DNA of 64,000 bases from Xiphias gladius (taxonomy: Eukaryota > Chordata > Actinopteri > Istiophoriformes > Xiphiidae): positions 24,461,476 to 24,525,475 of the forward strand of contig NC_053409.1 in the NCBI RefSeq assembly GCF_016859285.1, given 5' to 3'. Shown in pieces: positions 47,401 through 60,465 of this stretch (position 1 is its first letter; every line of letters begins with the position of its first letter). The notes under the pieces were generated by a model, which did no database searches, had not been told where the DNA came from, and saw only the letters and a program-made list of their open reading frames with translations. A program made the position numbers and the translations under genes.

Positions 47401-50330
47401 CCGAAGCATCCCCCCTCTGGGCCGTGGTTGGCCTCTGAAGGATGTCCGGCCCGTTGCAGAGTCCCTGTTTCCTGCCCCGATTGCTTTCGACGGCCTTTAA
47501 GAGCTCTTTTTAGTTTGCTCCATTAAAAACGACAGGCCAACACGTAGTTAGTGAGCTGCAGTTTATCGACTGGCTGCGACCAAACTTTTGACCAGTTAAT
47601 GGATGTTTCATATCCGGTTTCCATAATATCTTCAATGAATTATTATAATAATGAATAAATTGTTTTCATTTTTCAAGCCAAAAGTCATTTGCTGGTTCTA
47701 ACTTTTTAAATGTGGTGATTTTCTTTTTTTTTTTTTTCTTTTTTTTTTATCATGTATGATGGCCAATTAAATATATTAGATTTTGTGTGTTGTTGTCACT
47801 TTGGGCTCCGTGTGGGCATTTAACAGTTTTTGACATTTTAAAGACTAAACAGTTGATTTACAGTATTATTTATGGAAAATGATCAACCTTTAATTGGCAA
47901 ATTAATCGATAATGAAAATGAACGTTAGTTGGAGCCCTGCTTTTGTTTTTCTTTATTAATTCAGGTTAACAAGTTTAATAAAGAAGTAATTCAGATGTGT
48001 ATAAGAAAGCAGACATGAAAATAGCATTTTTAAAAACTGTTCCGGTTCGTATCGCTAAAGACGTCTCTGTCTATTTCTGTCTAATCCCCCTTTTAATATA
48101 AACATCTCTCCTCCGTGTCTCCAGCTGGAGCCAAACATCCCTCTTTTGGAGATGCACACCTCACGGGGAGGGAGTCCCGGGCTCAGACGCTGCAGAAAGG
48201 TGAGTGACCAGCGGAGGGCGCCGCGCACCTTTCATCGAAGTCTACCAGGGCCTCCGCCGCACATTTAAACTGCTGTTTGCTTCTCTTCACAGCGACAAGC
48301 GGCACAAGTTTGAATCCCTGTTTCAAGGTGTTGAGGCCTTCGTGTTAGTCTTGTTGAATTTGAACGATTGTTTTTTTTTTTTTTCTGAGTTGTTGAGGAT
48401 CGGGATCATCCTTCATGCACATGTTACGTACAGTTTTTGGTTAGAGACACACCTGTAATTAAACATGCTGATTAGGTAAACATCAGAAAAATTAAGCTTT
48501 AAAGTCTGCGTTTATCTCAGAGGAGGAGACGACGACGACTTCAGGGGACTCTTTATTTTTCAGACAATGATGTGGATTTTACGGACGAGGCTGCGGCTCA
48601 GGTTTTATGAAAACATCCCCGACCCCTTGTTCATATTCGGCACTTTTTCACCCTTAGCTCATGTGCGTTGATAGATTGGATTTGATCTTCGCTTGTTTCA
48701 CGTTGCCCGCAAAGGTTCTGCTGTGAAAGCTGCCGTGTAGCAACGCGGTGGTGTTTTTTAAACCTCATCTGACACGGCAGCCGAGTAATTACAGGCTTTT
48801 CTACCTTCTCAGACATTTCCCTCGAATCTTTTTCATACTGTTTGTTCAAAGATCTCCCCTCACGTCTGCATCTTTAAAGTCGCAGCAGCATGTTTTGGAG
48901 ATAGTGACCATATTTGATAACTGTAATGTTTATACAAGTGAAAACAAAAAAGAAAATCAAATTTAAGGTGAAGTTTGAGGCCAAAGGCTAATTTAATGGT
49001 TTTCTCGCTGATGAATAATCTCGTATTTGAGGGTTTTTTTTTTTTTTTTTTTTTTTGTTTTGTTTTTTAAGGCTGCATTAGTTTTGGTAGATTAACTGTA
49101 GTGTCTTTTAAGGAGAATATAATAATTAACGTTGTCACCTGTAACTCAAAATATAAAATCTTTAGAACAGTTGAGGAAATCTCACCACAAGGACCATTGA
49201 GTAGCTGTTGTGGAGCTTTTGATTCAAAAATAAAGAGAGAGTTCCTGATTGTTTGCTATTTTTATCAGAACGCTTCAGTATTGCTTCTTAAAATCCTGAG
49301 GTCGATCCTCGCAAATGAGCCTGTTCTAGGTAAACACGTAGATCAGCGCCGAGTGTTACGTGGTATGGCATCGAAGCCTCGCACAGTGTACGCACCCCCC
49401 CTTTTTTTTGCTTTGAGATCATTTTGAAGTGCTTCCTTACCTTGTCAGCCTCGGGTCTTTGGAAACCTTTAAACTGAACCGAGTCGGACTCTGCTGCAGC
49501 CGCCGTTTTCTAAAACTGCAGCGTCGACTGGAGCCGAAAAAGGCCGACGTCACGACGCAGCAACTACGTAGTGACGTGGAAGAAAAAGATTTGTTATCAT
49601 GAGCTGAAGCGTTACAGAAAAAATGTTTAAAAAATGACGCGTCGGTTTGAAATATTGACGTGGACGTCACCGCTAATGGTGACTAATCCCCCGCAGCCCT
49701 AATCCGGGAAAGAAAAGCAGCAAATCATTTCATCTGAGAAGCTGGAACCAGCAAGTGTTTCACATTTTTTTTTACCTGAAGGAAGCCAAATGATTAATAG
49801 ATTAATCAAAACAGTTGTTGATTCGACTACACAATTAATCTACCAATCGCACTAATTGCAGCTCTGGTGGGATGAGAAGGCAGTTGCGGCTGATAACATC
49901 AGTCCTGTCGTTATATCTGTCAGGCTCTGAGGTTCTGTTCTCCCTGGGGCCCCGGAGGGACCCCGGAGGGCCCCCGTCTGGGTGTCCCCCCCGGACATGA
50001 CGCTGACAATTTTATCTCTATTTTATCTCACAATTCTGGTCTCTTTTAAAAACACATCAACAACTTGTAGAAACGGACAAACCGCTCGGGCTGAGGGTTT
50101 ACAAGCCTGTCGGGCAGAGAGCCAGAGCTCGGATACGATGGCGAGCAGCTGGTTACCGCGGTGACGACCGTCTGCTCCGCTGATTTTTTTTTTTTTTTTT
50201 TTTTTCTTTCTCTTTCCCGGCAGTGGAGCCGCAGAGTCACAGAGCTGTCGGACTGCAGCAAACGCTGAGTAATGAAGAGTGTGTATAGATACAGGGGTTT
50301 GTGCGACTGGAAAGGGATTAGTTTAGTCAC

Positions 50331-50374
<44 letters not shown>

Positions 50375-53300
50375 CGTGTGTGTGGGAGAAGATATGAGGA
50401 TGAGGATTGGGGAATACTTATGTGTGTGTTTTGAATGTGTGCAGGAGCAAAAAAGTTCTGTAATTCTGTGTGTGTGTGTGTGTGTGTGTTTGTGTGTAAA
50501 CGGGGGTTATATCAGTGTCAAACACACTCCTTAAACGAAAAAGTTTGAGCTTCTGGGGAAACCTGCTTATTGGCTTTCCGAGAACGAGTTTAGAAGATCA
50601 ATACCGCTCTGGTGTCTGTTCGGGGTATGCGACGCTGGAGCCGGGAGATGCTTAGCTTAGCTTAGCTTAGCTTATCTTAGCACAAAGACTGCAAACCCAG
50701 AGAAACCGTTAGCCTGGCCAACAGACCCACCCACCGGCACCGCCGAAGCTCACTACTGGACCTTTTTCACAGCAGACGCTTTGGCATCTCACAGCAGAAA
50801 AGGCCCCGGTGTATCTAATAGCATTAATAATGACTGTATTCCATTTTTGCAAACTGTGGCCTTCACAGCCACCGGATTTTTTTCTTTTTCCTCTGGATCG
50901 ACGCGCTCAACTCCCTCACGACGGCGGCGCAGAGCGCTGCAGTGCGTCGTGAACTTGTGATGGTGGGGGGTCGTCCCTCCAGCAGAGTTTCACAGCCTCG
51001 AGGAGTCCATGTCAAGGGTCGCCGGAGCTGAAGCCGCCCCGGCTGCGCTGGACCATTCGTGTCGGGGTCTTTTAACTAACCTGTCACCCAGCTCTTGTCC
51101 AGCATCAGGCAGCAGCACCAGGCCCCCGCTCACAATGATCAACGGCCTTTCGAGTCTGTATATGTGGACGCCCAGTAACTCGCTGTCCCCTCTTAATCCA
51201 CAGCCGGTATGTTTTACACAGACATTTGGAGCTTTTTTGTGCTAATAGGGAATTTTTATGGACCGGCTACACACGGTTTAAACTGTAACTGCGTGTAATG
51301 TTTAAGCCTAAGTAGCTTTGCATCTGAAAATTAGTTCATTCTCGTGGAGTGGGAGGATGAGGCCAACCGGGCCGCTCCCCTCTTTACCAGCTGCGCCTGT
51401 CTGCAGTTAGTCGGTCTCCTTGCATAGGCAGCAGAGGGAGGAGGATGAATGACGCTCTTAGCCGGTTTATCGTAAATGCCCGAACCCTCCTCTCTAAACA
51501 GTGGAGTCCAGGGGTTTGACCATAAACTAGTCAGAGGGGATGTAAAGTTTTTGTAATGGCTTTTGCAGCCTGTACACCCTGGTCAGTCAGGAGAGACAGT
51601 ATGGTTTTAATCAGTCTACATAGTAGAAAAATAAACTTATAAAGGTTAGTACAAACAGTGTGTTTACAATAAATGAGCGTACTCTTTATTGTGGGGGATG
51701 CTGAAGGCTCTCTAAATATTGGTGTTTGTATTGGAAAAATCCACTTGTTGATCTTTCAGAAATATGTATTTGTTGTCCCCCTTCATGTTCTGGCATTCGT
51801 AGGATTATTATTTTCGCTTATCGTGTCGGCATCGGCCAAAGCAAGCGGCCACGTTATCGACCCTGAAATTCCATATCGTGTACCGCTACAACACACACGT
51901 GTCTCATTCGCTTAATGCTTAAAAAAACAAAAAAAAAAACTAAAGGAAAAAAAACAACAACCCCAAAACGTAATGGCAAACATTGGAAACCTCAGGAAAT
52001 CACTGCGTCTGGCACAAAACCCCCTGTAAGGTCATAATTTGTCATATAGTTATGTGAGCTTTGCAGATACTGGTGGGTCTACTGTTTTTTTTTTTAAACC
52101 TTTGGACAGAGGCAGGTTTTCAGTCTTTATAGCAAGCTAAGCTAACTGGCTGCTGGCTCCCAGCTTCATATATACGGTGCAGTGGTATCGTTCGTCCTCC
52201 CAAATATGTCCCAACTATTCCTTTAGGTGTGTGCAGGCATGTGTTGGTGCGAGTAAAAGGTGTTTTTTGAGTGTGTGTGTGTGTCTGTTTGTGTGCGCGT
52301 TAGCTGGTGAGTCATCGGGAATAGCCTTGTCATGCTCTGTGTCTTTGTGTGTGTGTGTGTGTGTTAGGTCTGTAGGGAGATTTATGGCCGTCCGTGGCTC
52401 TCCGAGCCTGCCGGCGTCTCTGAGAGAGGAGCAGCTCTTCCTTTTCTTCCTCTTTCTGTCCCCCACAAACTTTCCCCGGCGGCCGTCTGCGCCTCCTCTG
52501 TCTCACCACTGACTGATTCATGTCTGGGAGCACAGACCCTGCCTCCTCCTCCGTGTTTGTGTATTTGAGCTTGGGCTTTAATGTATCCCCGGCCCCTCGC
52601 GTATCGCCCCACAGCGCCTTGCAGTGTAGGCGTGTAGGCCGGAATTTAAATGTGGCTTTAAAAGCTGCTGCAGGCGAGATTTGCGTGTGAAAACACACTT
52701 CTGAATCACAAAGTGGAGGCGCAGTAAAAAAAAAAAAAAAAAAAAAATTGAGCGTCTAATTCCCTTAAATCTAGATGTAAAGCTGGAAGGTGTGTGAATT
52801 TATCGACACTGTGATTCTAGTTTGAATGAGTCTAATTTGAAATTAGTGGCTGGTAGTGGACATATCACCACCTCGACTGAGCTTTTTTAGCTCCCCGTTT
52901 CGGTTCGGCGGCACATTCACGTTCACGTGTGGTCAGTCTCAAGTGTTTTCAGCAAAACGAGCTCCGATAAACTGAGTGTACGCCACCCGCTAAGCCCCAG
53001 GCTGCAGACGGGCAAAGCCGGAGACAAACTGGCGAAGGACGTGGAGCATCAGGAGGTGAAATAGCCAGATATTTTCTCAGCGGGGTTGGTGGAGACCAAA
53101 CCAGAGTTGAAAGGAGGGTTGACGATTGTACTTCATCAGGTGGACAAAACGATGATGGTGACGTTACTCTCTGTCACTCTCAAGGACAGCAGTAGCCCAC
53201 ACAGTTCTGTTTTACGTTACAGCGGGTGTCGGCATACACGTGCTGTGGACAGAGCCAGGCTGGCTGCTTCCCACCGCTTACGGTCTTCATACTGAGCTGA

Positions 53301-55865
53301 GCTCGTCGCTTCCCAGGCTCTAACTCTTGCAAAGAAAGTGAATAAGTGTATTTCCAGAATGTAAGACTTTTAGGCAGTTTAAAAAAAAAAAAATCCTACA
53401 TGTCGGAAGAGTTCGCAGGTTACTGTGATGATTTGTGACTCGACGCTAACGCCGTTCACACGTACTTGCTGGATACAGTAAGTAGTTGGCAGGATCTGGG
53501 CCTCTCATGAATCTGTGGTTCTGGGTGTGTGTTTTTGTTTTGAGCGCATACTGTACATACACTGCTCCGACTGTACGGTTGCTTTCTGACATACCAGCAG
53601 TGAGAAATGGGGCGGGGGGGGGGTGCAGATCAGCCTTTCCTCCATGCTGTTACGCCTCCGCGCCGGCGACAGCTGTGGCCGAAGGAATAATGTTTTCCAT
53701 CCGTCCGTCCCCTTGAGGGAATTTCATTACATCTGGCACAAACAAAGTCCACTTGGACTCAAGGATGAACCGGTTAGAATTTGGTGGTCAAAGGTCAAGG
53801 TCGCTGTGACCTCACAAAACATATTTTTTTTTGGCTCGTAACTCAAGAATTTATAAGCTAATTATGGTAAAATACACTTAATACCTTTTTTATTAAATTT
53901 CTTGAAAGCCTTCACTACATATATTATATGAGTCTGGACAGACATGGATGTAAACTGCCACTTAACTGATTGGCAGAGGCCTACAATTGTGAGGCAGTAA
54001 TTCTAGTTGCTCATGTAAATGTTATTTATTTATCTAGAGGCACCTATGACGGAATCAGTCGAGGTTTGAGCTGAAGAGTCACGCAAAGGGCAGCGGGTTT
54101 TTTTATTTTTATTTTTTATATATATATATTATATATCTTTTTTTGTTTAAACCGAAGAAGAGGAGTCCTGATCATAGCTACAGCGCTGAGTCTGTGCCCC
54201 ACTTATCGTCTGTGACATAAACTCTAGGTTTCAGGGTAGAAGCTTTGTCTTCTTCACAGTAGTTGGTTCAGTTCAAAACGCCTTTTGGTTTATTTACATA
54301 TAGGTTTTATGTATGAACATGCTGCATGTCTTCTGTCTACAAGGCCACTTTTTTCTTTGAAGAGACAACAGACCAGAGGGACGTGATTTTTTTTTTTAGC
54401 AGGATATTTTCATGTCGGGAAATTGCGATTTCACTCAAATGTTAAGTGCAGCTTTGAGCGTCTGAGCCGAAGAAGCCATCCACATAAAGGCTAAAACATC
54501 CTCAGCCGTTTAATAATCGTTCCGATGGATTAGAATCTCAACGGACACACGGCTCCGGATCATTTCCGATCACGGACTTTGGTTTTATGTGGATTTTATT
54601 TCGCTTAAATTATAACAAAATACCAGCACAGTAGTTTGATGACTGCATTAAAACATAGTCACGGATGTGTAAGACCTGGCCTGCATTTTTACTGTTCACT
54701 CTTATACTGTCGTACAGATCCCTTTTTAATATCTGGCTCGATTTAATGCTATTTACATACCATTTATTTCTATGATTAGTGACAGTGTTGCTGTTGCCAG
54801 GCAGACCGAAATGATGGAGACGATGAAATGTGATCCGCGACTTCCAGTTCGAGTAACTGATCCGTTACCTACTACGGGCACTTGCGCAGTGGTGTCTTTT
54901 GGATCTTTTAGCATTTACAGCACTGAAAATGAGCTGAATTCATCAAGTTTACGAGGAATACGGGTGGAGCCTCTAGTGCGTTCATTTTGTTCATTTGGAT
55001 CTCCATTAGCTAGCGCATGGTGGCAGCATTTCTCCCTGGCCTACTGCATTTAACACACCGATGACACAATTTAACACCACCACCAACAACGCAGTTACAT
55101 ATCATAACTAATAATACAGATAGTTTTTTTTTTTTTTTTTTTTTTTTTAAGCATCCGGGAGTAATAGTAGTAATAGTATATATTTTCCTATTTTTAGCTA
55201 TTTTCTTCTTTTCTCCTTCTGTTTCTCTCAACCAATCATCCGTCTCCTCAGAGCCGTGGCTGAAAGGTCTTTGTTTGTGTGCCGGAAATCAGTGGTCAGA
55301 TGAATCTTGGAAAAACTACATTAGACTGGATTCTATTTTTTTGACAGACAACTTCCAGGATTCTGCTCAAGACGGGACAAAAAACTGATGGGTCGACTGT
55401 TTGATCCAGAAAATCTTAACTTTACTTTTTGTGTATTGGTGTGTGTGTGTGTGTTTGTGTGTGTGGTTTTTTTTTTTTTTAAATATATATTTATTTCTGT
55501 GTATATATTTGTGTGTATATATATATATAGAGAGATACATAGATATATATACACACACACACAAGTTTTCATGTCCGGCTGGAATGACGAATGACAGACT
55601 CAGAAGAGAAAACGGTTTAGAATAATAGAGGGTGTGTGTGTGTGTGTGTGTGTCGTGCTGACATTGGATTCTGCTGGTTTCGGATCTGAAGGTGCGTCAA
55701 ACCGAGCAGCACGACGAAAACTCGATGAGCTCAGAGGCGCGTTCGCATTGCCGGACATCACGCTCAGTTTAGTAGGTTGCACACATCTGGTCGTGTGTGT
55801 GTGTGTGTGTGTGTGTGAGGATACTCAACATGTTGAGCTCATCCGAGGTCATGAACTCAGCACGT

Positions 55866-55910
<45 letters not shown>

Positions 55911-57353
55911 GCAGCTCTGTGACAGTAATTCTAAGCCTCTTTGTCTTGAGTCTGCACCTGCTGCAACATCTGAACTGGTTTGTGCGGTGCGGTGGTTTGC
56001 GTCTAAAGAGGGAACACACATGCTTTTTGTGTGATTGCGTGTAACGATGTAGTTATGTTCCCTACATTTGCACACATGTATAATCGAACCCTCGTGCTTG
56101 TCTCCAGGCGTGTGTCCTGACGTGCTTGCATAACTTTGTTTTCATGCCGTAATGCTCGTGTAATTACATGTCTGTGTGCGCGCGTGTGCGTGTTCTGGTC
56201 TTTGTACCAAAAACAGGTTTTTGTCAGGATCAGACTACACCTCTTTAGCCTTTCTCCGTGTTCAAGATGTCAGATGAGGTGATTTTCGTGCGTTTAATTC
56301 CTGTCATGACTTGTCAGGGCAGCGAGACGAGTCGGACTGCGTGTGAACCGCAAACCGGTCGTGACTTACTGATTGTCAATAACGGCGTGACCCGCAAATG
56401 GGATCACGCAGGAGGAGCCAGGGACGGGTTTTTGGGATGAGGAATCTCAAAAACATTTGCCAAGTATGGGTGTGTGAGGTGGATCAAATCTTATTATCAC
56501 GACATGGGTAATAGTATAAACGTTAAAGCAATATCTCCAGATGTGGTCTGACCAGATGTGAACATTTTGGTCCCGTTCTGAGCGTTCCCTTAACTTTGCT
56601 GGTGGTCTTGACAAACATGTCTGACGTTGAGCCTGTCACGAACACCCCCCCGAGGTTCGATGGTGGTCGTAAAAAAAAAGGTGTCTGAATTATGATCCTG
56701 TTCTGACCACCGCCTGCTGTCGCTTAAAAGTCGTCATAGCAACACATCTAATGGTCACGAATGTCCGTTAGCGACCGACACAGGAGGCCAGTACTGGGCT
56801 CACGTATCATCTCTGATGGGGTGGAGGTGTCTTCTTTGACCACATCTACAGTAACGCAAACTGCAAATCCTGACATGGGTTGTTTTCTCCACTAGCGGCG
56901 AGGCCTAAGAATGATAGTGGCGGTTGTTCCTTCCGTCGCTTCAAAGGTTAAAATTCTCTTGACCATCACTTTGGTCCGTGACTAGGTGGCGTTGAGTCTA
57001 ACGGCCATTATCCGTGAATGTTCTTGTGAATATTTATGGTCTCCGAGGGATAATTCTCGATTCCCCCCCCCCCCCCGGTCATCATCCAGCCAAGATTTTC
57101 TCTTGTGAACAAGAAATATCAAAATCTAATGAGCAGATTCTCATTTTCAGATTTACCACGAGCGCGCTCCTCAAATATGCTCCTTGATTGTATTGCAGTA
57201 CATCTATTTTGTGATAACTGTGATGCTTTTTCTCCAATTTGCAATTGTCTTCTCTGTATTAATGATTAAAAATGAGATGGGACATTGAGTATTTTATTTA
57301 TTTATTCAAATGAAAATGGTCTCAGTGTTTCTTTGAGCTGACCTGCCTTTTGT

Positions 57354-57444
<91 letters not shown>

Positions 57445-60388
57445 TTCAGCCAAACAGCACATCAACACTCTGGGTCACCAGCTGCAGATGAACCAGCACT
57501 GCTTGGACACGGCCTACAATTTCTACAAGATGGCGCTCATCAAACACCTGACCCGCGGCCGCAAGGCCTCCCACGTCATCGCCGCCTGCCTCTACCTGGT
57601 CTGCCGCACAGAGGGAACGCCACGTATCCTTACCGTTCGTTTTCTTTCTCTATGAAAGTTGAAAAAAGGGGTTTTCAAATGTTTTATGAGCAAGGAAATG
57701 CATTCTCCGTTTTTTTTGGCCTTCATTATTCCTTCGGAAATGCTGAATCTAGACCAGGATACATGATCTTTCTTTATAAAATAAACTGCGCAGCTGCCAT
57801 TGAGGAGTAAAGTATCTTGCTAAATCCTCGGAACCCAGTTTACACATTTTGAATCAAATATTACACCCTTCCCCTTCAGCATTACAACCCAGTCAAACCA
57901 GACAAAAGTCCCTCGATCTGTTGAGAAATCATGTAAAAAAAGAGGCTCTTTATAACTTAAGATTGTTGCTCATAAGAGTCAAATTTAGATAGTTTTCTGC
58001 AGTATCCAAAGTAATACAGGAACCACTAAAAGCTAATTATTATAAATCACTGTCTTCCTAATGCCCAAATGTAAACAAATCTAGGCTTGAAAATAAAAAA
58101 AATAAAAAACAGGTCTCAAGGAGTGGCCACAGAAAACACTGTACTTCCTGTTTTATATCAGCCAAAGCATGATGGAAACTAATAGAGAGAAAAAACAAAA
58201 AAACCAAAAAGGATTGACAACTAGGCGTGGAAAATTGTTCTTGTTTTCATTTAAACTGTCCCTGAACTTGTACGTTGCCTAAGACGTGAGTCGCTTGGAG
58301 GACTCAGGTAATAACTATGTATGAGCTGCCCAGTTAAGACATGTGGTGACTATGCTGTTGTTGCTGCGACTAATGGCTGTTTTCATTATTTCCTGACCTG
58401 TGACTTGGTCTGACTGACAATGCAAAAGCCCGAAATCTTCAGGTTACCATCATAGAAAACAAAGGGAAGAAAGCAACAATACTCACATTTGAGAATCTAG
58501 AACAAGTGATTTTAAAAAAAGAAAAAATCAATCTCTTGATTATCAGAATTGTTAGTCGTTATGTTTCTGTTGGTCGACTTATAAAGGAACTAGTAGCACA
58601 GTTGGCAAGTTGGCCCTCGCCGCGTGTGTGTGTTGACTGTGTGTGTCAGTCTAATTAAATGTTGTAACAAAGTGGAGCGAGAACCTGATCAAAGACAAAC
58701 TTCCACGATTGAACAGAGCAGCGTTTCCTGCGTGCTTGAGGAGGTCGCACGCTTGCTGTTAACAGCCGGGCAGAAGTTCAGTGTCAGTTGAGGCAAAGTT
58801 GCGAGTAGAATTTTGCAAACCTGCATCTTAAACTGATGGAGGATGGCGCATCAGAGCCTGCAGGTAACTTCGGATGTGAACCAGGGCCGCCTGCCACTGT
58901 CTCGGTCAACGTTTCATCGTCTGCAAACAGCAGCTTATTGACGTGGATCTGTGAAGTGTCATCGTGGGGATTATGGGACTTTCGGGCTCATCCCTTTTTT
59001 TTCACGAGCAGGGCAGGTCTTCGGTGTTTGCGCTCAGCGTGCGGTCGTCGGTTTACCCCTGACTCGCTTCGCTTCCGAGGATGCTTGTGTTATGTAAGAG
59101 CAGCGGAGGTCGCCCGGGATGGGTTTGCCTAATGAAAGAGGGGTGTGGAGGGTGTAATGCCTTCCTGCTGCACTGTTTACCGGGCTTTTGTGTGTGTGTG
59201 TGTGTGGATGTCGGTACAGGCCTGTCTGTTCATGTTTCGAGGAGTGAGGCTGGAGTAAAAATAACTCTGCTCACTTCCTTTTCCACAGCTGGGTGAGTTT
59301 TAAATGTTGAAGCGGGGGAGAATCGGGACAAAGACAAAGGGAGAAGGGGGAGCAGAGTGAAAAGGAAACATTCGTCTAATCTGGACCAACCGCACAGAAG
59401 AGGACCAGACTATCGGGACCGTAGATCCGTTTTTAGGCTGCAGACAGATCGTTCATCTGTTCTGAACTTCTCTCTATTTGTATCCATGTTTTTCGCTCCC
59501 ACGGCGCTTCCCCCTTTTCCTTCCTTCTTGCCTCTATTTGCCCTTCCTCTCCAAATGATCCCAGGAAGTTATGTTTGTGTCCACGCACCATTTAAGACGA
59601 TCAAAACAGGACAAAATGCTGCTTCCCCATAGAAAACCATCAGTTACTTATATTCATGGGTCAACTATCCGTCACATGCAGCAGTAGATATGAAGAAACA
59701 TGATGAATAACGGCAAATAACTCGATAATAACTTGATACTGGCGTTAATATCTCTTAAAATGAGGTAGTTTCCCATAAACCGGTTGCCTCTTTTTTTTTT
59801 TTTTTTTTTTTTTTCTCTGCTAGTCAAATGACTTAAAGGAGACGGTTAAAATGTCGGAATTCCGTTTTTTGAAGGGTGGAGTATGCTTGACATTAACTAG
59901 TTTGTTAGGCTGCTTCGACTGCGCCTAAAGGCACAAGTGTTGGAGCCTCCTCTGAATGGCCGCGCTCGAAGGCGAGGCAGAAAGCCCCGATACTGCCAGA
60001 GCCTCCCCGATCTCCCGGTAACTCTGTAGGTGTGTCTCCATGTTTTCATCTGTATTTTCAGTTTGCACATGTGAACAAACCTGAGTGGAAATGCAGAAAA
60101 TTCCCCCTGCGCTTAATTGGTCGCTGAAGCTCCTCTACACCTTGTTTTTCATTGTTCTAGGTTTGACTGGTGCTCGTTAATTACCTCATGGGGCCCTCTT
60201 CTTCTGGTTTAATGGCATCCCACTGGAGAATTAGCGCCACCGGCTGCTTATCTTGATCAACCAACTCTAATACTCACATGTCGGTGGTGGATGGAGACGT
60301 GCGTTGGTTTGCATTTTCTTTCGTCGGTGTTCTTGAAATTGGGTTAAAATTTCTGCTGCGTTTTGGATCGAAACCTTGCTTGTGTCCC

Positions 60389-60465
<77 letters not shown>

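Noticed and set aside
57358..57810. 150-codon frame starting in the GT repeat
   Set aside because: Reads brf1 exon 3 in the wrong frame ([15 protein letters not shown]) and then intron; the conserved protein is in another frame.
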